DNA of 33,772 nucleotides from Phenylobacterium sp. (GTDB taxonomy: Bacteria; Pseudomonadota; Alphaproteobacteria; Caulobacterales; Caulobacteraceae), in contig NZ_JAEUMO010000201.1 in the NCBI RefSeq assembly GCF_016793285.1, forward strand, positions 1-33,772. Reading direction: 5' to 3'. The position numbers were made by a program, and so were the translations under genes. A model generated the notes under the pieces. The model was given only the letters and a program-made list of their open reading frames with translations. It ran no database searches and was not told the DNA's origin. Every line of letters begins with the position of its first letter. Position 1 is the first letter of the stretch. This document shows, one piece after another, positions 8,565-17,273 of the stretch.

Positions 8565-8805
8565 AGTCGGGCGATTCGAGAGGGCGAAAGCCTTCCCGAA
8601 AGCCGCCGCGGAGGTTTCGCCTCCGCGTCTCGCGCTGGACGGGGCGGATGGCGCCGAGTTTGTTGTTCCACCGGGTCGTTTCGCCCGGAACCGCAGACGA
8701 AACCGGGCCCCCCGGCTTTTCTTCCGGGCGCTCGGCAAGCGGACTCCGCCACAACCGTTCTCTCCCACCATTCGAAGGGCGCTCCCACGCGGGACGCCCT
8801 TTTTT
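8565..8805 (+). ncRNA. Candidate structured leader RNA or sRNA upstream of the PhoH gene
   Basis: The 328-bp gap between 8498 and 8827 lacks a credible gene but is dense with paired segments. A hairpin GAGGGC/GCCTTC closes a GAAA tetraloop (8580-8595). An 8-bp stem CGCGGAGG/CCTCCGCG has a five-base loop (8607-8627). A long-range stem GGCGGA/TCCGCC (8643-8648 with 8745-8750) encloses GCCGAG/CTCGGC (8653-8658 with 8731-8736), which encloses CCGGG/CCCGG (8671-8675 with 8684-8688). The RNA would finish at the terminator at 8775-8805. It could be an attenuated leader of the downstream ATPase gene or a free-standing small RNA. I do not recognise a known class: the conserved cores of tmRNA, RNase P RNA and SRP RNA are not visible. 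6S RNA cannot be excluded by eye. Confidence 0.5.
8775..8805 (+). terminator. Rho-independent terminator just upstream of the PhoH start
   Basis: AAGGGCG (8775-8781) pairs perfectly with CGCCCTT (8795-8801). After one bulged C, TCCC (8783-8786) pairs with GGGA (8791-8794) around the loop ACGC. A run of six T follows (8800-8805). It works only in the plus direction and lies 21 bp before the PhoH ATG, where no plus-strand gene ends upstream. Confidence 0.85.
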
Positions 8806-8826
8806 CTTGCCCCCTGAGGAGGCCTT

Positions 8827-9591
8827 ATGAGCAAGCGGGCTCTGAAGCGACAAGTGCGCGAAGGCGCGTTCGACGCCGGTCAGTTCCAAGGGGACGACAA
8901 GATTCGCCGGTTGCCGGTGGATCGGGGCTGGTCGCCCCTGCAGCACCACAACGACGACCGTGAGCAGGGCTACCTCAAGACCATCAAGGCCAAGTCCGGG
9001 GGCCAGCAGCAGCTCCTGGACGCCATCGACGCCAAGAATCTCGTCCTGGCCCTGGGGCCGGCCGGCACCGGCAAGACCTACCTCGCCATCGCCAAGGCCG
9101 TGGAGGCCCTGGAGAGCGGCCGCGTGGGCCGGATCGTGCTGTCCCGCCCCGCGGTCGAAGCCGGCGAGTCCATCGGCTTCCTGCCCGGCGACGCCGAGGA
9201 CAAGCTCGCGCCCTACCTGCGCCCGCTCTACGACGCGCTGTCCGACCGCCTCTCCATGAAGCGGGTCCGCGCCCTGATGGCCGAGGGCGCCATCGAGATC
9301 GCGCCGGTGGGCTTCATGCGCGGCCGCACGCTGAACAACGCCTTCGTGGTGATCGACGAGGCCCAGAACTGCACCTACACCCAGATCAAGATGCTGCTGA
9401 CCCGCCTGGGCTGGCACTCGACGATGGTGGTGACGGGCGACCCCGACCAGTCGGACCTGCTGCCCGAGTTTTCGGGGCTGGGGCCGGTGGCGAACAGGCT
9501 GGAAGAGGTGAGCAACATCGCCGTCGTCCGCCTGGCCGACCGCGACATCGTCCGCCACCCGCTGGTGGCCGAGATGCTGGGCGTGCTCTGA
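8827..9591 (+). CDS. PhoH family P-loop ATPase
   Basis: The 254-residue protein carries a Walker A motif GPAGTGKT at residues 77-84 and a Walker B VVIDEAQN near 175-182. A later TGDPDQSD block is also present. Together these mark the PhoH helicase-like ATPase core. A basic N-terminal region of about 55 residues precedes the core. PhoH proteins are linked to RNA metabolism and phosphate or stress responses, but the role of stand-alone copies is unsettled. It is not next to ybeY here, so it is not the classic phoH-ybeY copy. A strong GAGGAGG lies 5 bases before the ATG, and the terminator above implies that expression requires readthrough or antitermination, or that the gene has a second promoter. 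Confidence 0.92.
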   Translation: MSKRALKRQVREGAFDAGQFQGDDKIRRLPVDRGWSPLQHHNDDREQGYLKTIKAKSGGQQQLLDAIDAKNLVLALGPAGTGKTYLAIAKAVEALESGRVGRIVLSRPAVEAGESIGFLPGDAEDKLAPYLRPLYDALSDRLSMKRVRALMAEGAIEIAPVGFMRGRTLNNAFVVIDEAQNCTYTQIKMLLTRLGWHSTMVVTGDPDQSDLLPEFSGLGPVANRLEEVSNIAVVRLADRDIVRHPLVAEMLGVL

Positions 9592-9599
9592 CCGACGCG

Positions 9600-9748
9600 C
9601 CCTCTCCCCTGCGGGAGAAGGTGTCAGCCGCAGGCTGACGGATAAGGGGTCGCACCGGAGACGGTTGCGGCCCCTCTCTACTTCCAGGGCTTGCGTGACC
9701 CCTCATCCGACCTGCTGCGCAGGCCACCTTCCCCGCAGGGAGAGAAGG
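9600..9748. repeat. Inverted-repeat element, copy A
   Basis: Two arms of about 53-56 bp (9600-9652 and 9693-9748) are imperfect reverse complements flanking a 40-bp core. Each arm has an outer palindrome built on CCCTGCGGG, an inner variable hairpin (GTCAGCC/GGCTGAC on the left, CCTGC/GCAGG on the right) and the block GGATRAGGGGTC. A second copy lies at 23479-23633. No coding capacity is seen. It resembles the non-autonomous MITE-like or REP-like palindromes common between alphaproteobacterial genes. It could also terminate phoH transcription. Confidence 0.8.
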
Positions 9749-9771
9749 CTTGAAGACCCGGCCTCATGGGC

Positions 9772-9796
9772 ATAGGTAGTTCATCTACCTAACTAT
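9772..9796 (+). promoter_or_regulatory. Palindromic MarR-type operator
   Basis: TAGGTAG (9773-9779) and CTACCTA (9785-9791) are a perfect inverted repeat around a 5-bp centre. An overlapping TAGTT/AACTA pair extends it. It ends about 12 bp before the MarR ATG and would cover the promoter, the normal arrangement for autorepression by a MarR dimer. Confidence 0.7.
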
Positions 9797-9807
9797 GTGC
9801 CGAGCCC

Positions 9808-10251
9808 ATGTCCCAGGCCCCCTCCGACACCGACATCGCCGCGCTCGCCGAGGCCCTGCGGCCGGCGATCCTGAAGGTGTCGCGCCGGCTTCGGCAGGAG
9901 GCGCAGAAGGTCGGGCTGTCGATCCAGGACGCCACGCTGCTGGCGCACATCCGCAAGAACCCCGGCGTGGGGGTCAGCGCGCTCGCCGAGGCGGAAGGCA
10001 CGTCGAAGCCGACGATGAGCGCGCACATCAAGCGCCTGGAGGCCGAGGGCCTGATCGCCCGGAGCGATCACGCGGAGGACGGCCGCCGCTCGGGCCTCAG
10101 CATCACAGTAGCCGGGGCGCGGAAGCTCGACGCGCTACGGCGCGGCCGCAACGACTGGCTGTTGCAGCACCTGGAAGGCCTGGCCGCCGCCGACCGCACC
10201 GCGCTCGCCGCGGCCGCTCCCGCCCTGCTCAGGCTGGTGGACGCCGGATGA
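9808..10251 (+). CDS. MarR family transcriptional regulator
   Basis: The 147-residue protein has the MarR layout: N-terminal dimer helices, a winged helix at about 45-100 (VSALAEAEGTSKPTMSAHIKRLEAEGLIARSDHAEDGRRSGLSIT), and C-terminal dimer helices. The DGRRSGLSIT segment is the wing. A palindrome directly upstream is its likely site. The start has no clear Shine-Dalgarno. The stop overlaps the MFS transporter start as ATGA, so the two genes are coupled. By analogy with EmrR, it probably represses the exporter and is released by a small-molecule ligand; the ligand is unknown. Confidence 0.93.
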   Translation: MSQAPSDTDIAALAEALRPAILKVSRRLRQEAQKVGLSIQDATLLAHIRKNPGVGVSALAEAEGTSKPTMSAHIKRLEAEGLIARSDHAEDGRRSGLSITVAGARKLDALRRGRNDWLLQHLEGLAAADRTALAAAAPALLRLVDAG

Positions 10252-11726
10252 CCCCGCCGAGCGACGAGACCCTCGACACCGCGCCGCCGGAGGCCGCCGC
10301 GCCGGGCGGCGCGACCGAGGCGCTGAAGCAGGCCGAGTTCAAGCGCGGCTGGCTGGTGCCGGCGATCATCGGCTCGGCGCTGCTGATGCAGACGCTGAAC
10401 GCGACGGTCATCACCAACGCGCTCCCCGCTATGGCGCACACCTTCCATGTCGAGCCGGTGCGGCTCAGCGTGGCGATCACCACCTACATGCTCTCGGCGG
10501 CGATCTTCCTGCCGCTGTCGGGCTGGCTCGCCGACCGCTTCGGCGCGCGGCGGGTCTTCATGTGCTCGATCGTGCTCTACGCCATCGGCTCGGCCGCCTG
10601 CGGCCTGGCCGGCTCGCTCTGGCAGTTGATCGCGGCGCGCTTCATCCAGGGCGCGGCCGGCGCAACGCTGATGCCGGTCGGCCGCCTGGTCCTGTTGCGC
10701 ACCACGCCGAAGAGCGAACTCGTCGGGGCCCTTTCTGTGGTGACCATGCCGGCCCTGCTCGGGCCGGTGGTCGGTCCGGTGATCGGTGGGGCGATCGTGA
10801 CGTTCGCCGACTGGCGCTGGATCTTCTTCATGAACCTGCCCATCGCCGTGATGGGCCTGATCCTCGTCTACCTGCACGTGCCCGAAGTGCGCGAGCAGGA
10901 CGCGCCGAAGGTCGACATCCTGGGCATGATCCTGACCGGCCTGGGACTGGCCGCCCTCATCGTCGGGTTCGAGAGCCTCGGGCGCGATACGCTGTCCCCG
11001 CTCGGGGTCGCCGGCCTCTTCGGCGCCGGCCTCGCCATGCTGGGCGTCTACGGCTGGCACGCGAACCACACGCCCCACGCGGTCGTGAACCTCACCATTT
11101 TCAAGCACCGCACCTTCTCGGCCTCGGTGATCGGCGGGGCGTGGATGCGCATCGCCATGGGCGCGAACCCCTTCCTGCTCGCCATGCTGCTGCAGGTGGC
11201 GTTCGGGCTCTCGGCGTTCGCGGCGGGCCTGATGACCTTCATCTCGGCGGTCGGCGCGCTGGTCATGAAGACGGCCGCGCCGCCGATCCTGCGCGCCTTC
11301 GGCTTCCGCACCACGCTGCTGGTCAACGCCGTGATCGTGGGCGTGAGCTTCATCGCCTACTCGTTCTTCCGCCCTTCCTGGCCGCACTGGGCGATCATGG
11401 CGGTTCTCGGCGTGGGCGGCTTCTTCCGCTCGCTGCAGTTCACGGCGCTGAACGGCATGGCCTACGCCGACATCGACCAGGACCAGATGAGCCGGGCCGC
11501 CACCACCTCCTCGATGGTGCAGCAACTGGTGCAGTCCATCGGCATCGGTCTCTCGGCCAGCCTGCTGCATCTGCTGATGATGCTGCACGGGGCGACGAAA
11601 CTCACGCCCGAGGTCGTCGCGCCGGCGTTCCTCATCGTCGGCCCGGTGACCATGATCTCGATGTGGTGGTTCTTCCGTCTGCCGGCGGACGCCGGGGACG
11701 AGATGAACGGTCGCAAGCCCGCCTAG
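10248..11726 (+). CDS. MFS transporter, DHA2 (EmrB/QacA-like) drug exporter
   Basis: The 492-residue multipass protein shows the DHA2 motifs. NATVITNALPAM in the first helix is motif D1-like. GWLADRFGARRVF is motif A in the loop between helices 2 and 3. GPVVGPVIGGAI is the antiporter motif C. About 14 hydrophobic helices can be traced, so it should sit in the inner membrane and export small molecules in exchange for protons. The start ATG overlaps the MarR stop codon, which places it in the same operon and suggests induction by its own substrates. It lacks a neighbouring membrane-fusion gene, so it may work alone, like MdtD. Confidence 0.93.
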   Translation: MTPPSDETLDTAPPEAAAPGGATEALKQAEFKRGWLVPAIIGSALLMQTLNATVITNALPAMAHTFHVEPVRLSVAITTYMLSAAIFLPLSGWLADRFGARRVFMCSIVLYAIGSAACGLAGSLWQLIAARFIQGAAGATLMPVGRLVLLRTTPKSELVGALSVVTMPALLGPVVGPVIGGAIVTFADWRWIFFMNLPIAVMGLILVYLHVPEVREQDAPKVDILGMILTGLGLAALIVGFESLGRDTLSPLGVAGLFGAGLAMLGVYGWHANHTPHAVVNLTIFKHRTFSASVIGGAWMRIAMGANPFLLAMLLQVAFGLSAFAAGLMTFISAVGALVMKTAAPPILRAFGFRTTLLVNAVIVGVSFIAYSFFRPSWPHWAIMAVLGVGGFFRSLQFTALNGMAYADIDQDQMSRAATTSSMVQQLVQSIGIGLSASLLHLLMMLHGATKLTPEVVAPAFLIVGPVTMISMWWFFRLPADAGDEMNGRKPA

Positions 11727-11786
11727 GATTGGCCTTGCTGCCCTTCTATGTTGCGCGCTTCTTTTTCCCCAGAAGCCCGTCGAACG

Positions 11787-14396
11787 ATGAAATTTCTTGC
11801 CGCTTTCGCCGCCGCGTTCCTCGCGGCGAGCTCGCCCGTCTGGGCCGCTCACGCCGCCCCGCCGACCGCCGCGAAGCGGGTGGTGCTGCCCACCGACGTC
11901 CGGCCTGACCGCTACGAGATCCACGTCGTCCCCGACGCCGCCAGGCTGACGTTCGACGGCCATGTGAAGATCGCGCTGACGGTGGTGCGCCCTACCGACC
12001 GCATCGTGCTGAACGCCGCGGACCTGACCCTCGGCAAGGCCCGCCTCTCCGGCGCCGAAGCCGCGCCGAGGGTGGTCTGGAACGAGCAGGAGCAGACCGC
12101 CGCCTTCGTCTTCCCCAAGACCCTGACGCCCGGGCGCTACACGCTCGACATCGACTACACGGGCAGGATCTTCCAGCAGCCCGCCGGCCTCTTCTATCTC
12201 GACTACACCGCGCCTGACGGATCGAAGCGCCGCGGCCTCTACACCCAGTTCGAGAACTCCGACGCGCGCCGCTTCGCGCCGATGTGGGACGAGCCGGGCG
12301 TGCGTTCGGTCTTCTCGCTCAGCGTCGAGACGCCCGCCGGCCAGATGGCCGTCTCGAACATGCCGGTCGCCGAGGACACGACGAACGCCACGGGTCGTCG
12401 GACCGTCCGCTTCGCCGACAGCCCGAAGATGAGTTCGTACCTGCTGTTCCTGGCGCTGGGCGACTTCGAGCGCGTTTCGACGATGGCCGGCCCGGTCGAC
12501 GTCGGCGTCGTGGTCCGCAAGGGCGACACGGCGAAGGCGCAGTTCGCGCTCGATGCGACCGTGAAGCTGCTCGGCTACTACAACGACTGGTTCGGAACGC
12601 CCTACCCGCTCCCGAAGCTGGACCTGATCGCCGGCCCCGGCCGCAGCCAGTTCTTCTCCGCGATGGAGAACTGGGGCGCCATCTTCTACTTCGACTACGC
12701 GATCCTCATCGATCCCAGGCTGTCGACGGAGAGCGACAGGCAGCAGGTTTTCGTGACGATCGCCCACGAGGTGGCCCACCAGTGGTTCGGCGATCTCGTC
12801 ACCATGTCGTGGTGGGACGACCTGTGGCTCAACGAGAGCTTCGCCTCCTGGATGGAGAACAAGGCCACCGACCACTTCCATCCCGAGTGGAACATCTGGC
12901 TGTCCACGCAGGGCGGCCAGCAGCGCGCGATGCGGCTCGACAGCCGCGCGGGAACGCACCCGGTGATCACCGACATCCCCGACGTCTTCGCCGCGGCCGG
13001 CGCCTTCGACGACATCACCTACCAGAAGGGCCAGGCGATGGTGCGGATGCTGGAGACCTACATCGGCGAGGACGCCTTCCGCGACGGCGTGCGCGCCTAC
13101 ATCAGGCAGCACGCCTACGGGAACACGGTCTCGAACGACCTCTGGGCCGCGCTCGACAAGGTCGCGCCCGGCAAGAACGTGAGCCAGGTGGCGCGCGACT
13201 TCCTGACCCGGCCGGGCGTGCCGCTGATCCGCGCGAAGGCCGGCGCGGGCGGAACCACGCTCACCCAGGATCGCGTCGCCGCCGACCCGACCCAGAGGAC
13301 GCCGCAGACCTGGCGCACGCCGGTGAGAGCCGCCGGCCTCGCGGGCGAAACCTGGCAGGGCGTCGTCAGCGCCGCGAAGCCGCAGGTGGCGCCGCTGACC
13401 GGCGCGGTCGTCGTGAATGCGGGCCAGACGGGCTACTTCCGCACGCTCTACGCGCCGGAGCTGTGGGCGAAACTGGCGCCGCGGTTCGCGACGCTGGCGC
13501 CCGCCGACCAACTCGGCCTGCTCTACGACAGCCGCGCCCTGGGCGAGGCCGGATACGCGCCGATGAGCGACTTCCTGGCGCTGGCCAGAAATGCGCCGGC
13601 GGGCGCCGACCCGGTGGTGCTCGACACGCTGGCGATGCAGCTCGCGGCGCTGGACGACCTCTATGAGGGCCGCCCGACGCAGGACGCCTACCGCGCCTTC
13701 GCCCGCGCCCGCCTCGCGCCCGCGGCGGCGCGCTTCGGCTGGGACCCCAAGGCCGGCGAGCCCGACAACGCCGCCATCGCGCGCCGCACTCTGCTCGGCG
13801 TCCTGGGCGACATGCGCGATCCCGCCGTGATCGCCGAAGCGAGGACCCGCTTTCAGCGCTGGCTGGCCGACCCCGCCAGCCTGGAGGGCGCGGGCCGCCG
13901 CACCGTGCTCGCCATCGCCGCGGCCAACGCCGACGAGGCGACCTGGGAGGCGCTGAAGCGGCAGGCGCTGGCCTCGAAGGACATCACCGATCGTTCGCGG
14001 CTGCTGAGCTACCTGGCGCTCAGCGACGATCCGAAGCTGATCGACAAGGCCCTTGCGCTGGCGCTCTCCGGCGAGATCAGCCCGACCGACGCCCCGACGA
14101 TCATCGCCGCGGTGGCCGGCGGCCATCCCGACAGGGCGTACGACTTCGCGATCGCGCACAGGGCCCAGGTCGACGAGTTCCTGGAGCCCGCCAGCCGCAC
14201 CTCGTACTATGCCGGGCTGGCCGCGGGCTCGCGCGACCCGGCCATGCTGCAGAAGCTCGCGAAGCTGAAGGCCACCGTGCCGGCCTCGGCGCGGGGCGAG
14301 GTGGAGAAGGCCGCAGGCTCGATCCGCTACCGCCTGGACGTCATCGCCAAACGGCTTCCCGAGGCGGACCGCTGGCTGGCGGCCGGCGGCCGCTAG
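11787..14396 (+). CDS. Secreted M1 family zinc aminopeptidase
   Basis: The 869-residue product begins with a clear signal peptide ending near AHA at residues 21-23, so it is periplasmic or exported. The substrate-binding motif AMEN is at about 292-295, preceded by Ser rather than Gly. The zinc site HEVAH is at 327-331, with the third ligand glutamate E350 in WLNESFASW. An ERAP-like C-terminal helical domain follows. The family removes N-terminal residues from peptides. ATG at 11787 was chosen over 11748 because it puts the signal peptide at the very N-terminus. It ends one base before the convergent cysA stop. A 60-bp gap separates it from the exporter gene, so co-transcription is possible. 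Confidence 0.94.
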   Translation: MKFLAAFAAAFLAASSPVWAAHAAPPTAAKRVVLPTDVRPDRYEIHVVPDAARLTFDGHVKIALTVVRPTDRIVLNAADLTLGKARLSGAEAAPRVVWNEQEQTAAFVFPKTLTPGRYTLDIDYTGRIFQQPAGLFYLDYTAPDGSKRRGLYTQFENSDARRFAPMWDEPGVRSVFSLSVETPAGQMAVSNMPVAEDTTNATGRRTVRFADSPKMSSYLLFLALGDFERVSTMAGPVDVGVVVRKGDTAKAQFALDATVKLLGYYNDWFGTPYPLPKLDLIAGPGRSQFFSAMENWGAIFYFDYAILIDPRLSTESDRQQVFVTIAHEVAHQWFGDLVTMSWWDDLWLNESFASWMENKATDHFHPEWNIWLSTQGGQQRAMRLDSRAGTHPVITDIPDVFAAAGAFDDITYQKGQAMVRMLETYIGEDAFRDGVRAYIRQHAYGNTVSNDLWAALDKVAPGKNVSQVARDFLTRPGVPLIRAKAGAGGTTLTQDRVAADPTQRTPQTWRTPVRAAGLAGETWQGVVSAAKPQVAPLTGAVVVNAGQTGYFRTLYAPELWAKLAPRFATLAPADQLGLLYDSRALGEAGYAPMSDFLALARNAPAGADPVVLDTLAMQLAALDDLYEGRPTQDAYRAFARARLAPAAARFGWDPKAGEPDNAAIARRTLLGVLGDMRDPAVIAEARTRFQRWLADPASLEGAGRRTVLAIAAANADEATWEALKRQALASKDITDRSRLLSYLALSDDPKLIDKALALALSGEISPTDAPTIIAAVAGGHPDRAYDFAIAHRAQVDEFLEPASRTSYYAGLAAGSRDPAMLQKLAKLKATVPASARGEVEKAAGSIRYRLDVIAKRLPEADRWLAAGGR

Positions 14397-14397
14397 A

Positions 14398-15507
14398 CTA
14401 GGTCGCGTAGACCTGGGGGCGAAGCGGCTTCACCCGCACCGACAGGCCCGGCGCGACGCCGGCCGGCAGGGTGGGACCATGGCCGATCAGCTCCATGAGC
14501 ACGCCTTCGATGCGGCAGTCGATGCGGACGTCGGGGCCGCGCTGGGCCACGGCCAGCACCTCGGCGGCGAGCCCCGCGCCGTCGGCGGGCGCGAAGGCGA
14601 TCTCGTCGGGGCGGAAGAACACCTGCACGGCGCCCTGCGGCGCGCCCTCCGGCGCAGCCGTCCCCCAGTCGGCGACCGTGAGGGTCCGGCCCTGCACGAT
14701 TCCCGGAAGCTGGCAGGCCTGGCCCAGGAAGTCGAAGACGAATGGCGTGGCCGGATGCTCGTAGACCGCGTTCGGCGCGCCGAGCTGGACGAGTTCGCCG
14801 TCCTTCAGGATCGCCACGCGGTCGGCGAGGTCGAGGGCCTCTTCCTGGTCGTGGGTGACGAACACCGTGGTGACGCCGGCCCGGTCGTGCAGTTCGCGCA
14901 GCCAGCGCCGCAGCTCGCGGCGGACCTGTGCGTCCAGCGCGCCGAACGGCTCGTCCAGCAACAGCATCCTGGGCTCGATGGCGAGGGCCCTGGCCAGCGC
15001 CACGCGCTGGCGCTGGCCGCCGGAGAGCTGGCTGGGGAAGCGCTTCTCCAGTCCCTGCAACTGCACCAGATCGAGGAGTTCGGTGACCCTCCGCTTGATC
15101 TCGGCCTTGCCGGGCCGTTCCCTGGCGGGGCGCACCGTCAGGCCGAAGGCGATGTTCTGCGCCACCGTCATGTGCCGGAAGAGCGCATAGTGCTGGAACA
15201 CCATGCCGACCTTGCGCTTGCGCACCGGCAGCGCCAGGAAATCCTCGCCGTCGAAGCGCACTTCGCCGGAGTCGGGCTCTTCGAGACCGGCGAGCACGCG
15301 CAGCAGCGTGGTCTTGCCCGAGCCGGACGGCCCGAGCAGCGCCAGGAACTCCTTGTCCCGCGCCTGCAGCGACACGTTCTTCAGCGCCGGGAAACGCCCG
15401 TAGGCCTTGGAGATCCCGCGGATCTCCAGCGCCAGGTGCTCGTCAGTGCTTTCGGCCAGCGGAGAGCTCCCCGGAATGGCGCCACTCGAGGACGGTCTTG
15501 AGGACAA
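14398..15507 (-). CDS. cysA: Sulfate/thiosulfate ABC transporter ATP-binding protein
   Basis: The nucleotide-binding domain has Walker [10 protein letters not shown]-loop FQHYALF, signature LSGGQRQR, Walker B MLLLDEP and H-loop VFVTHD, all intact. A TOBE-like C-terminal regulatory domain follows (from about 110 residues before the end). It should energise sulfate import with CysT and CysW. The start is uncertain. The conserved N-terminus [13 protein letters not shown] has no ATG or GTG next to it. TTG at 15507 gives 369 residues. A CTG at 15459, seven bases after GGGGAG, gives 353 residues, and an ATG at 15573 would overlap cysW by 131 bp. Every option overlaps the cysW end, implying translational coupling. 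Confidence 0.92.
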   Translation of the reverse strand: MSSRPSSSGAIPGSSPLAESTDEHLALEIRGISKAYGRFPALKNVSLQARDKEFLALLGPSGSGKTTLLRVLAGLEEPDSGEVRFDGEDFLALPVRKRKVGMVFQHYALFRHMTVAQNIAFGLTVRPARERPGKAEIKRRVTELLDLVQLQGLEKRFPSQLSGGQRQRVALARALAIEPRMLLLDEPFGALDAQVRRELRRWLRELHDRAGVTTVFVTHDQEEALDLADRVAILKDGELVQLGAPNAVYEHPATPFVFDFLGQACQLPGIVQGRTLTVADWGTAAPEGAPQGAVQVFFRPDEIAFAPADGAGLAAEVLAVAQRGPDVRIDCRIEGVLMELIGHGPTLPAGVAPGLSVRVKPLRPQVYAT

Positions 15508-16303
15508 GGGTGACGATCCCGAGACCGGCGAGGAGCGACGCGGCGGCGAAGGCTCCAACGGAGTCATAGTCATTGTAAAGCACCTCGACGTGGAGCGGCA
15601 GGGTGTTGGTCAGGCCGCGGATGTGGCCCGAGACCACCGACACCGCGCCGAACTCGCCCATCGCGCGCGCATTGCAGAGCAGGACGCCGTAGAGCAGCGC
15701 CCACCGGATGTTGGGCAAGGTCACCCGCCGGAAGGTGGTGAAGCCGCTGGCGCCCAGCGTGAGGGCCGCGGCCTCCTCGTCGGCGCCCTGCTGCTGCATC
15801 AGCGGGATGAGTTCGCGGGCGACGAAGGGGAAGGTGACGAGGATCGTCGCCAGCACCAGGCCGGGGACGGCGAAGATGACCTTGAGATCGTGGTCCAGCA
15901 GCCACTGGCCGAACAGGCCCTGCGCGCCGAACAGCAGCACCCAGACCAGGCCCGAGACCACCGGCGAGATCGAGAACGGCAGGTCGATCAGCGTCAGCAG
16001 CACGCTCTTGCCGCGGAACTCGAACTTGCTGATCGCCCAGGCCGCCGCGACGCCGAAGACGGCGTTCAGCGGCACCGCGATCGCCGCGACCAGCAGCGTG
16101 AGCCTGATAGCCGAGATCGCATCCGGCTCCTTCAGCGCCTCGAGGTACTGCGGCAGGCCCTTCAGCAGCGCCTCGTGGAACACCACGTAGAGCGGCAGCA
16201 GGATCAGGCCCGCCATCACCAGGACGGAGACGGCGACCATGACGAGGGCCACCCCCGGCAGCCGGACGCGCACCATCGGTTCGGACGAGGTGGCGGCGGT
16301 CAT
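15443..16303 (-). CDS. cysW: Sulfate ABC transporter permease CysW
   Basis: The 286-residue inner-membrane protein has about six membrane helices. It has the EAA loop ([22 protein letters not shown]) that docks on the ATPase, and the VVSGHIRG...[13 protein letters not shown] region typical of CysW. With CysT it forms the membrane channel for sulfate or thiosulfate. ATG at 16303 directly abuts a 79-bp folded spacer that separates it from cysT. The end overlaps the cysA frame. Assignment as CysW rather than CysT rests on the sequence and on the standard order sbp-cysT-cysW-cysA. Confidence 0.93.
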   Translation of the reverse strand: MTAATSSEPMVRVRLPGVALVMVAVSVLVMAGLILLPLYVVFHEALLKGLPQYLEALKEPDAISAIRLTLLVAAIAVPLNAVFGVAAAWAISKFEFRGKSVLLTLIDLPFSISPVVSGLVWVLLFGAQGLFGQWLLDHDLKVIFAVPGLVLATILVTFPFVARELIPLMQQQGADEEAAALTLGASGFTTFRRVTLPNIRWALLYGVLLCNARAMGEFGAVSVVSGHIRGLTNTLPLHVEVLYNDYDSVGAFAAASLLAGLGIVTLVLKTVLEWRHSGELSAGRKH

Positions 16304-16382
16304 CCTGCTTCGCTCCTGCCGGAGCTGCGCAGGATCGACCCTGCGCAGGCGCCGAGCCCTGCGTAGCCTCGGCGAAGCAGGG
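16304..16382 (-). repeat. Palindromic spacer between cysT and cysW
   Basis: The gap is bounded by a perfect 10-bp inverted repeat: CCTGCTTCGC at 16304-16313 and GCGAAGCAGG at 16372-16381. Inside it, GCGCAGG/CCTGCGC forms another hairpin. The structure touches the cysW ATG on one side and the cysT stop on the other, so it would fold in the mRNA over the cysW ribosome-binding region. It may be an inserted palindromic element. Confidence 0.7.
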
Positions 16383-17273
16383 TCATGCGCGACCCCGGCG
16401 CGAGAGGTAGATCTGCACCGCGTTCATCGCGACCAGCGCGCCGAAGGAGATGGCCAGCATCGCCAGGCCGATCGCGGCGGCGCCGGCGTAGTCGTACTGC
16501 TCCAGCTTGATGACGATCAGCAGCGGGGCGATCTCGGTCTTCAGCGGCATGTTGCCGGCGATGAAGATCACCGAGCCGTACTCGCCGACCGCCCGGGCAA
16601 ACGCCAGGCTCACGCCCGAGAGCAGCGCGGGCGCCAGCGCGGGCAGCACCACGCGGGTCACGCGCTGGATGTCGGTGGCGCCCAAGGTCTGGGCCGCCTC
16701 CTCCACGTCCTTGTCGAGGTCCTGCATCACCGGCTGCACGGAACGGACTACGAAGGGCAGGCCGATGAACACGAGCGCGATGAAGATGCCGATCGGCGAG
16801 TAGGCCGTCTTGATCCCGAACTGCGCGGCGAAGGCGCCGACGGGGCCGGTGGGCGAATAGATCGCCGTCAGCGCGATGCCGGCCACGGCGGTCGGCAGGG
16901 CGAACGGCAGGTCGACCAGGGCGTCGAGGATGCGCCGGCCGGGGAACTCGTAGCGGGTGAGCGTCCAGGCGATCAGCAGGCCCAGCGGGGCATTGGTCAG
17001 CGCCGCCAGCAGCGAGATGCCGAAACTGACCCGCAGCGCCGAGGCCACACGCGGATCGCTCAGCGTCCTGACCACGCCGTCCAGCCCGATCTCCCACGGC
17101 CGGACCGCCAGCGCCGCGAGCGGGAGCAGGACGATCAGCGTCAGGTAGACGAGCGTGATGCCCAGCGAGAGCTTCAGCCCCGGCAGGATCGAATGCTCGA
17201 CCAGCCGCGGGCGCCGCGGCCAGGCGTCGGTGACGGGCCGGGGAACCGGCGGGACGGAGAAGCGGTCGGTCAC
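16383..17273 (-). CDS. cysT: Sulfate ABC transporter permease CysT
   Basis: The 296-residue inner-membrane permease has about six hydrophobic helices, an EAA loop ([22 protein letters not shown]) and the [21 protein letters not shown] block characteristic of CysT/CysU. It pairs with CysW to form the sulfate channel. It starts with GTG at 17273, whose bases overlap the stop of the binding-protein gene as GTGA, so the two are translationally coupled. It lies between the binding-protein gene and cysW in the standard sulfate operon order. Confidence 0.93.
   Translation of the reverse strand: MTDRFSVPPVPRPVTDAWPRRPRLVEHSILPGLKLSLGITLVYLTLIVLLPLAALAVRPWEIGLDGVVRTLSDPRVASALRVSFGISLLAALTNAPLGLLIAWTLTRYEFPGRRILDALVDLPFALPTAVAGIALTAIYSPTGPVGAFAAQFGIKTAYSPIGIFIALVFIGLPFVVRSVQPVMQDLDKDVEEAAQTLGATDIQRVTRVVLPALAPALLSGVSLAFARAVGEYGSVIFIAGNMPLKTEIAPLLIVIKLEQYDYAGAAAIGLAMLAISFGALVAMNAVQIYLSRRGRA

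Noticed and set aside
8648-8830. A 60-codon frame inside the PhoH leader whose TGA overlaps the PhoH ATG, suggesting a translated leader peptide.
   Set aside because: Its third-position GC is about 68 percent, which by eye is well below the nearby genes, and it runs through the terminator and stems. It looks like chance, though translation-coupled attenuation cannot be excluded.
7968-9591. Long antisense frames across the carbonic anhydrase-like and PhoH genes as separate proteins.
   Set aside because: They mirror the codon structure of the true genes and have no start signals or domains.
10068-14159. A minus-strand open frame of over 1300 codons.
   Set aside because: It is antisense to the MarR, MFS and M1 genes, is rich in Arg, Gly, His and Asp without any motif, and is a high-GC shadow frame.
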